Positions 59,828-64,000 of a DNA stretch of 64,000 bases are shown piece after piece (position 1 is the stretch's first letter; every line of letters begins with the position of its first letter). A program made the translations under genes and the position numbers. The stretch is from Natronoglomus mannanivorans (lineage in GTDB: Archaea; Halobacteriota; Halobacteria; Halobacteriales; Natrialbaceae). The notes beneath the pieces were generated by a model that worked only from the letters and a program-made list of their open reading frames with translations, ran no database searches and had not been told where the DNA came from. The stretch covers positions 1-64,000 of the forward strand of contig JAOPKB010000001.1 in NCBI GenBank assembly GCA_025517485.1, in the 5' to 3' direction.

Positions 59828-61744
59828 ATGTCACAGGAAAGCGAATACGGCGCCGGACAGATTCAGGTCTTGGAGGGCCTGGAAGCCGTTCGAAAGCGTC
59901 CGGCGATGTATATCGGTTCTACGGATTCTCGAGGGCTCCACCACCTCGTCTACGAAGTGGTGGACAACTCGATCGACGAGGCACTCGCTGGCCACTGCGA
60001 CGACATCACCGTCACCATCCACGACGATGGGGCGGTGTCCGTCGCCGACGACGGCCGCGGCATCCCCGTCGACACCCACGAAGAGTACGATCGGCCCGCC
60101 CTCGAGGTCATTCTGACTGTTCTCCACGCCGGCGGGAAGTTCGACAACAAGTCCTACCAGGTCTCCGGTGGACTCCACGGCGTCGGCGTCTCGGTCGTCA
60201 ACGCCCTCTCCGGTCGCCTCGAGGTCGAGGTCAAACGCGACGGTGGCGTCTTCCACCACGCGTTCGAGGCCGGCGAGCCCCAGGGCGATATGGAGCGGGT
60301 CCGCGACCTCGAGAGCGGCGAGGATACCGGTACCCAGATCACGTTCTGGCCGGACACGGATATCTTCGAGACCGACGAGTTCTCGTTCTCGACGCTCTCG
60401 AATCGCCTTCGGGAACTCGCCTTCCTCAACTCGGGTGTCCGAATTACCCTCCGTGACGAGCGCGAGGAGGGAAGCGAGGAGACCTACGAGTACGAGGGTG
60501 GCATCCGCGAGTTCGTCGAGTACTTGAACGAGACGCGTTCGGCGATGCACGAGGAGATCATCTACTTCGAGGGTGAGGAAGACAACATTCAGGTCGAAGT
60601 CGCGATGCAGGCCACCGAGGAACTGCAGGGTTCGATCCACGCGTTCGCGAACAACATCAACACGCGTGAGGGGGGGACCCACCTCACTGGATTCAAGACC
60701 GCGCTCACGCGTGTCGTCAACGACTACGCCAACGAGAACGAACTGCTCTCGGAGATCGAAGAGAACCTCAAGGGCGAGGACATCCGCGAGGGGCTCACCG
60801 CGGTCATCTCGATCAAACACCCCGATCCGCAGTTCGAGGGTCAGACCAAGACCAAACTGGGCAACAGCGAGGTCCGGGGGATCGTCGAGAGTTCGATGCA
60901 CGACGGGCTCGGAACCTACTTCGAGGAACACCCCGACACCGCACAGGCGATCATCATGAAGGCCGTCGAGGCTGCCAAGGCCCGAAAAGCGGCGAAGAAA
61001 GCCGAGGAACTCACCCGCCGCAAGTCCGCACTCGACTCGACGTCCCTTCCGGGGAAACTCGCGGACTGTCAGACCAAAGACCCCGACGACGCGGAACTGT
61101 TCATCGCGGAGGGTGACTCCGCAGGCGGGAGCGCGAAACAGGCCCGAAATCCCGAGTTCCAGGCCGTCCTCCCCATCCGCGGGAAGGTTCTCAACGTCGA
61201 GAAACACCGCCTAGATCGGATCCTCGAGAACGACCAGATCCGAAACATCATCACGGCGATCGGCGCCGGGATCGGCGACGAGTTCGACATCGAGGACGTC
61301 CGCTACAAGAAGATCATCATGGCGACCGACGCCGACGTCGACGGAGCGCACATCCGAACCCTGCTCCTGACGTTCTTCTATCGGCACATGCGCCCGTTGC
61401 TCGAGGGTGGCTACGTCTACGCGACCCAGCCGCCACTCTACCGCATTCGGTATCGCGGGAACACCTACGACGCGATGACCGACGCCGAACGCGACGAGAT
61501 CGTCGCCGAGAAGTGCGACGGGAGTCCCTCGCAGGTCCAGCGGTTCAAAGGGTTAGGCGAGATGAATCCCCAGCAACTCTGGGATACGACGATGGATCCC
61601 GAAAACCGCATCCTCAAGCAGATCACGATCGAGGACGCGGCGGCGGCGGACAAGATGTTCTCCGTGCTGATGGGAGACGCCGTCGAGCCGCGAAAGCAGT
61701 TCATCAAGGACCACGCTCCAGAGGCGGAGTGGGTCGATATCTGA
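59828..61744 (+). CDS. gyrB: DNA gyrase subunit B
   Basis: 638 residues from the ATG of MSQESEYGAG. EVVDNSIDEALAG, VADDGRGIPVD and VSGGLHGVGVSVVNAL are the GHKL ATPase motifs; LPGKLADCQTKDPDDAELFIAEGDSAGGSAKQARNPEFQAVLPIRGKVLNVEK is the TOPRIM segment of gyrase and topo IV B subunits. ATTTTATTAGTC upstream (around 59,785) may be its TATA element. With gyrA it makes the A2B2 enzyme that introduces negative supercoils. A longer in-frame start at 59,714 is rejected because the extra N-terminus is not gyrase-like. Confidence 0.97.
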   Translation: MSQESEYGAGQIQVLEGLEAVRKRPAMYIGSTDSRGLHHLVYEVVDNSIDEALAGHCDDITVTIHDDGAVSVADDGRGIPVDTHEEYDRPALEVILTVLHAGGKFDNKSYQVSGGLHGVGVSVVNALSGRLEVEVKRDGGVFHHAFEAGEPQGDMERVRDLESGEDTGTQITFWPDTDIFETDEFSFSTLSNRLRELAFLNSGVRITLRDEREEGSEETYEYEGGIREFVEYLNETRSAMHEEIIYFEGEEDNIQVEVAMQATEELQGSIHAFANNINTREGGTHLTGFKTALTRVVNDYANENELLSEIEENLKGEDIREGLTAVISIKHPDPQFEGQTKTKLGNSEVRGIVESSMHDGLGTYFEEHPDTAQAIIMKAVEAAKARKAAKKAEELTRRKSALDSTSLPGKLADCQTKDPDDAELFIAEGDSAGGSAKQARNPEFQAVLPIRGKVLNVEKHRLDRILENDQIRNIITAIGAGIGDEFDIEDVRYKKIIMATDADVDGAHIRTLLLTFFYRHMRPLLEGGYVYATQPPLYRIRYRGNTYDAMTDAERDEIVAEKCDGSPSQVQRFKGLGEMNPQQLWDTTMDPENRILKQITIEDAAAADKMFSVLMGDAVEPRKQFIKDHAPEAEWVDI

Positions 61745-61759
61745 CGGAGAGGGAGAGAC

Positions 61760-61837
61760 ATGACTAGTACACAGCCACGCGATCGACGAGTTGCAGTTAC
61801 AGCCACAGATTTCGTCGCAGATGAGGTGAGCACATGA
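61760..61837 (+). CDS. Possible 25-aa ORF between gyrB and gyrA
   Basis: [19 protein letters not shown] and six more residues, ending in an ATGA overlap with gyrA. The frame begins 16 bases after the gyrB stop and exactly bridges the intergenic region, so it could act as a translation-coupling leader for gyrA or may simply be chance in a short gap. No peptide function known. Confidence 0.35.
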   Translation: MTSTQPRDRRVAVTATDFVADEVST

Positions 61838-64000
61838 GTTCAGAAGTTCCGGATCCAACCGATATAGACGCCCAGTCAGTCGAACCCGTCCGCATCGAAG
61901 ACGAGATGGAACAGTCCTACATCGACTACGCGATGAGCGTCATCGCGGGACGGGCCCTGCCGGACGTCCGGGACGGCCTGAAGCCGGTTCACCGGCGCAT
62001 CCTCTATGCGATGAACGAGATGGGGATCACGTCGAACACGAGCCACCGCAAGTGCTCCTCGATCGTCGGGGAGACGATGGGTGACTACCACCCTCATGGG
62101 GACCGCGCTATCTACGACGCGCTCGTGCGGATGGCACAGGACTTCTCGATGCGGTATCCACTGGTCGACAGCCAGGGGAACTTCGGTTCGATGGACGGCG
62201 ATCCGGCCGCGGCCATGCGGTACACCGAGGCCCGGATGGACTCGATCGCCGAGGAACTCCTCGAGGACTTAGAGAAGGACACGGTCGACTTCTCGTCGAA
62301 CTACGACGACCGACTTCAGGAACCCGACGTTTTGCCGGCGGCGTTTCCGAACCTGCTGGTCAACGGTTCCTCGGGGATCGCGGTCGGAATGTCGACGAAC
62401 ATTCCGCCGCACAATCTCGGCGAAGTGATCGACGCGACGATCGCGCTCATCGAGGATCCCGAGATCACCGTCGAGGGTCTGATGGAACACGTCAAGGGGC
62501 CAGACTTCCCGACAGGTGCGAACATCGTCGGCCGCGATGCCATCTACTCCGCCTACGCGACCGGCCGCGGGCGACTCCGCGTCCGTGCGGAGTTCGAAAT
62601 CGAGGAGTGGAAGAACGACCGCGAACGAATCGTCATCACCGAACTTCCCTACCAGACGAACAAGGCTCGCATGGTCGAGCGCATCGCCGAGGACGTCAAC
62701 GACGGGGAGATCGAGGGCATCTCCGACCTGCGCGACGAGTCCGACCGCGACGGCGTTCGCGTCGTCGTCGAACTCAAACGCGGGGCGAATACGGAAGTCG
62801 TCAAGAACCGACTGCTCGAGACGCACCTCGAACGAACGTTCGGCGTCATCAACCTCGCGCTGGTCGACGGCCAGCCGCAGGTGCTCACACTCAAGGAAAC
62901 CTTAGAGGAGTACGTCTCCCACCGTCGCGAGGTCGTCCGTCGGCGCAGCGAGTACGATCTGAACGAGGCCGAAGAGCGCGCCCACATCTTAGAGGGACGA
63001 CTCAGAGCACTCGAGAACGTCGAGAGCGTAGTCGAACTCATCCGTAACTCCGAGGACCGGTCGGCGGCGAAGACCGGCCTTCGCGAGGAGTTCGACTTCT
63101 CCGAGCGCCAGGCAGACCACATCGTTCGGATGCAACTGGGCAGTCTCACCTCGATGGAGTCCACCGAAATCGAGGAGGAGTACGAGGAGGTTCAAGCCGA
63201 GATCGAACACCTCGAAGCGATCCTGGGGAGCGAGGAGCGCTTGCTCGAGGTTATCACCGACGAACTACGAGCGATCAAAGACGAGTACGACGACGACCGC
63301 CGCACCTCGATCGTCGAGGATCACGGGACGGTCACCCACGAGGACCTCATTCCGGAGGAGGACGTTTTCGTCGTCATGACCGAAGACGACTACGTCAAGC
63401 GGATGCCGATCGATTCGTTCGATCCCCAGCGCCGCGGTGGCAAGGGGATCATCGGCGCCGACGTCAAGGAGGACGATCGGGTCGCGACGGTGTTCCGGGC
63501 GAACACCCACGATTACCTGCTTTGTTTCACGAACCACGGGCAGGTCTATCAGCTCAAGACCTACGAGATCCCGGAGATGAGCCGAACGGCTCGCGGCAAG
63601 TCCGCGGTCAACATCCTCGACCTCGATAAGGGCGAGAACATCACGGCCATCGTCGACACCGACGCCTTCGAGGACGACGAGTACGTGACGATGGCCACTC
63701 GCGACGGCTACGTCAAACGCACCGCAGGCGAGGAGTTCGACAACATCCTCTCGACAGGGATCATCGCCGCCAGCTTAGAAGAGGGTGACGAACTCGTCGA
63801 CGTCGAGGTCACCGACGGGACCAAAGACATCGTCGTCGCCACCGAGGGTGGGATGACGATCCGGTTCGACGAGGACGAAGTTCGTTCGATGGGTCGCAAC
63901 GCCCGCGGTGTCGGCGGCATCAAACTCGAGGGCGACGATGCCGTCGCCGGGCTAGTCGCCACCGACGAGGCCGACGATCGGGCGCTGTTGACGGTGACCC
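61834..64000 (+). CDS. gyrA: DNA gyrase subunit A, 3' end outside window
   Basis: At least 722 residues, truncated by the window edge. [35 protein letters not shown], then [20 protein letters not shown] and [16 protein letters not shown] with the active Tyr, are the breakage-reunion core. The segments [18 protein letters not shown] and [16 protein letters not shown] repeats are blades of the C-terminal beta-pinwheel that wraps DNA. Starts at [10 protein letters not shown], about 89 bases after gyrB, so the two are co-expressed. Positions of quinolone-resistance residues (Ser83/Asp87 of E. coli) are in the region [21 protein letters not shown] here. Confidence 0.97.
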   Translation, partial: MSSEVPDPTDIDAQSVEPVRIEDEMEQSYIDYAMSVIAGRALPDVRDGLKPVHRRILYAMNEMGITSNTSHRKCSSIVGETMGDYHPHGDRAIYDALVRMAQDFSMRYPLVDSQGNFGSMDGDPAAAMRYTEARMDSIAEELLEDLEKDTVDFSSNYDDRLQEPDVLPAAFPNLLVNGSSGIAVGMSTNIPPHNLGEVIDATIALIEDPEITVEGLMEHVKGPDFPTGANIVGRDAIYSAYATGRGRLRVRAEFEIEEWKNDRERIVITELPYQTNKARMVERIAEDVNDGEIEGISDLRDESDRDGVRVVVELKRGANTEVVKNRLLETHLERTFGVINLALVDGQPQVLTLKETLEEYVSHRREVVRRRSEYDLNEAEERAHILEGRLRALENVESVVELIRNSEDRSAAKTGLREEFDFSERQADHIVRMQLGSLTSMESTEIEEEYEEVQAEIEHLEAILGSEERLLEVITDELRAIKDEYDDDRRTSIVEDHGTVTHEDLIPEEDVFVVMTEDDYVKRMPIDSFDPQRRGGKGIIGADVKEDDRVATVFRANTHDYLLCFTNHGQVYQLKTYEIPEMSRTARGKSAVNILDLDKGENITAIVDTDAFEDDEYVTMATRDGYVKRTAGEEFDNILSTGIIAASLEEGDELVDVEVTDGTKDIVVATEGGMTIRFDEDEVRSMGRNARGVGGIKLEGDDAVAGLVATDEADDRALLTVT

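Noticed and set aside
59831..61207. 458-codon minus-strand frame over gyrB
   Set aside because: Antisense shadow of gyrB; its translation has no domain and is Val/Leu/Arg-rich as expected from GC-rich codon bias.

Overview
The window comes from a haloarchaeon (class Halobacteria). It carries bacterial-type gyrB-gyrA next to archaeal topoisomerase VI subunits top6A-top6B. The proteins are strongly acidic, one has a twin-arginine signal, several regulators are small winged-helix (phiH1-repressor-like or PadR) proteins, and many genes look leaderless, with an AT-rich TATA element about 26-30 nt before the start codon. A natrialbalean host is plausible, but the sequence alone does not prove it.

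There are two unlike halves. Positions 1 to about 51,700 are relatively AT-rich, gene-sparse and mosaic, with many hypothetical genes, repeats, recombinases and nuclease/helicase genes: an accessory (integrated) region. At 51,740-51,814 there is a tRNA-Glu(UUC) on the minus strand whose 3' end faces the accessory side. A tyrosine recombinase and its RHH/coiled-coil partner (50,214-51,685) sit immediately beside it, the usual layout of an integrative element at a tRNA 3' end. Positions 51,985-64,000 are GC-rich core chromosome: FAH-family hydrolase, MBL hydrolase, a zinc-ribbon membrane protein, top6A/top6B, an ion-channel protein, gyrB and partial gyrA.

Accessory layout. 1-6 kb: zinc-ribbon/HEPN-like protein, unknowns, PadR regulator, Tat-exported protein. 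6.2-12.8 kb: two coupled uncharacterised genes with putative nuclease-like C-termini, then a MrfA/YprA-type helicase with a four-cysteine DUF1998-like end; this is the best candidate for an undescribed defence or repair system. 12.9-19.2 kb: small genes, membrane coiled-coil protein, AbrB-like protein plus serine recombinase, Upf1-like helicase. 19.4-25.6 kb: multi-PAS histidine kinase, Mrr-like protein, DUF4238 protein, PD-(D/E)XK protein. 25.8-40.7 kb: PLD-SNF2 helicase, Fic/Doc-like protein, zinc-ribbon/membrane operon, frameshifted NucS-like nuclease, Eco57I-type methylase, and a catalytically degenerate paralogue of the PD-(D/E)XK protein. 41-50 kb: winged-helix repressor with operator-like repeats, membrane AAA ATPase, C2H2-like zinc-finger protein with partner, nuclease-like protein with small membrane proteins.

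Together the accessory half reads as a defence/mobile-element island: helicases, a DNA methylase, nuclease-fold proteins and a possible RNase (HEPN) interspersed with recombinases, repressors and remnants of short inverted-repeat elements. All functional statements rest on motif recognition by eye; no database search was run.
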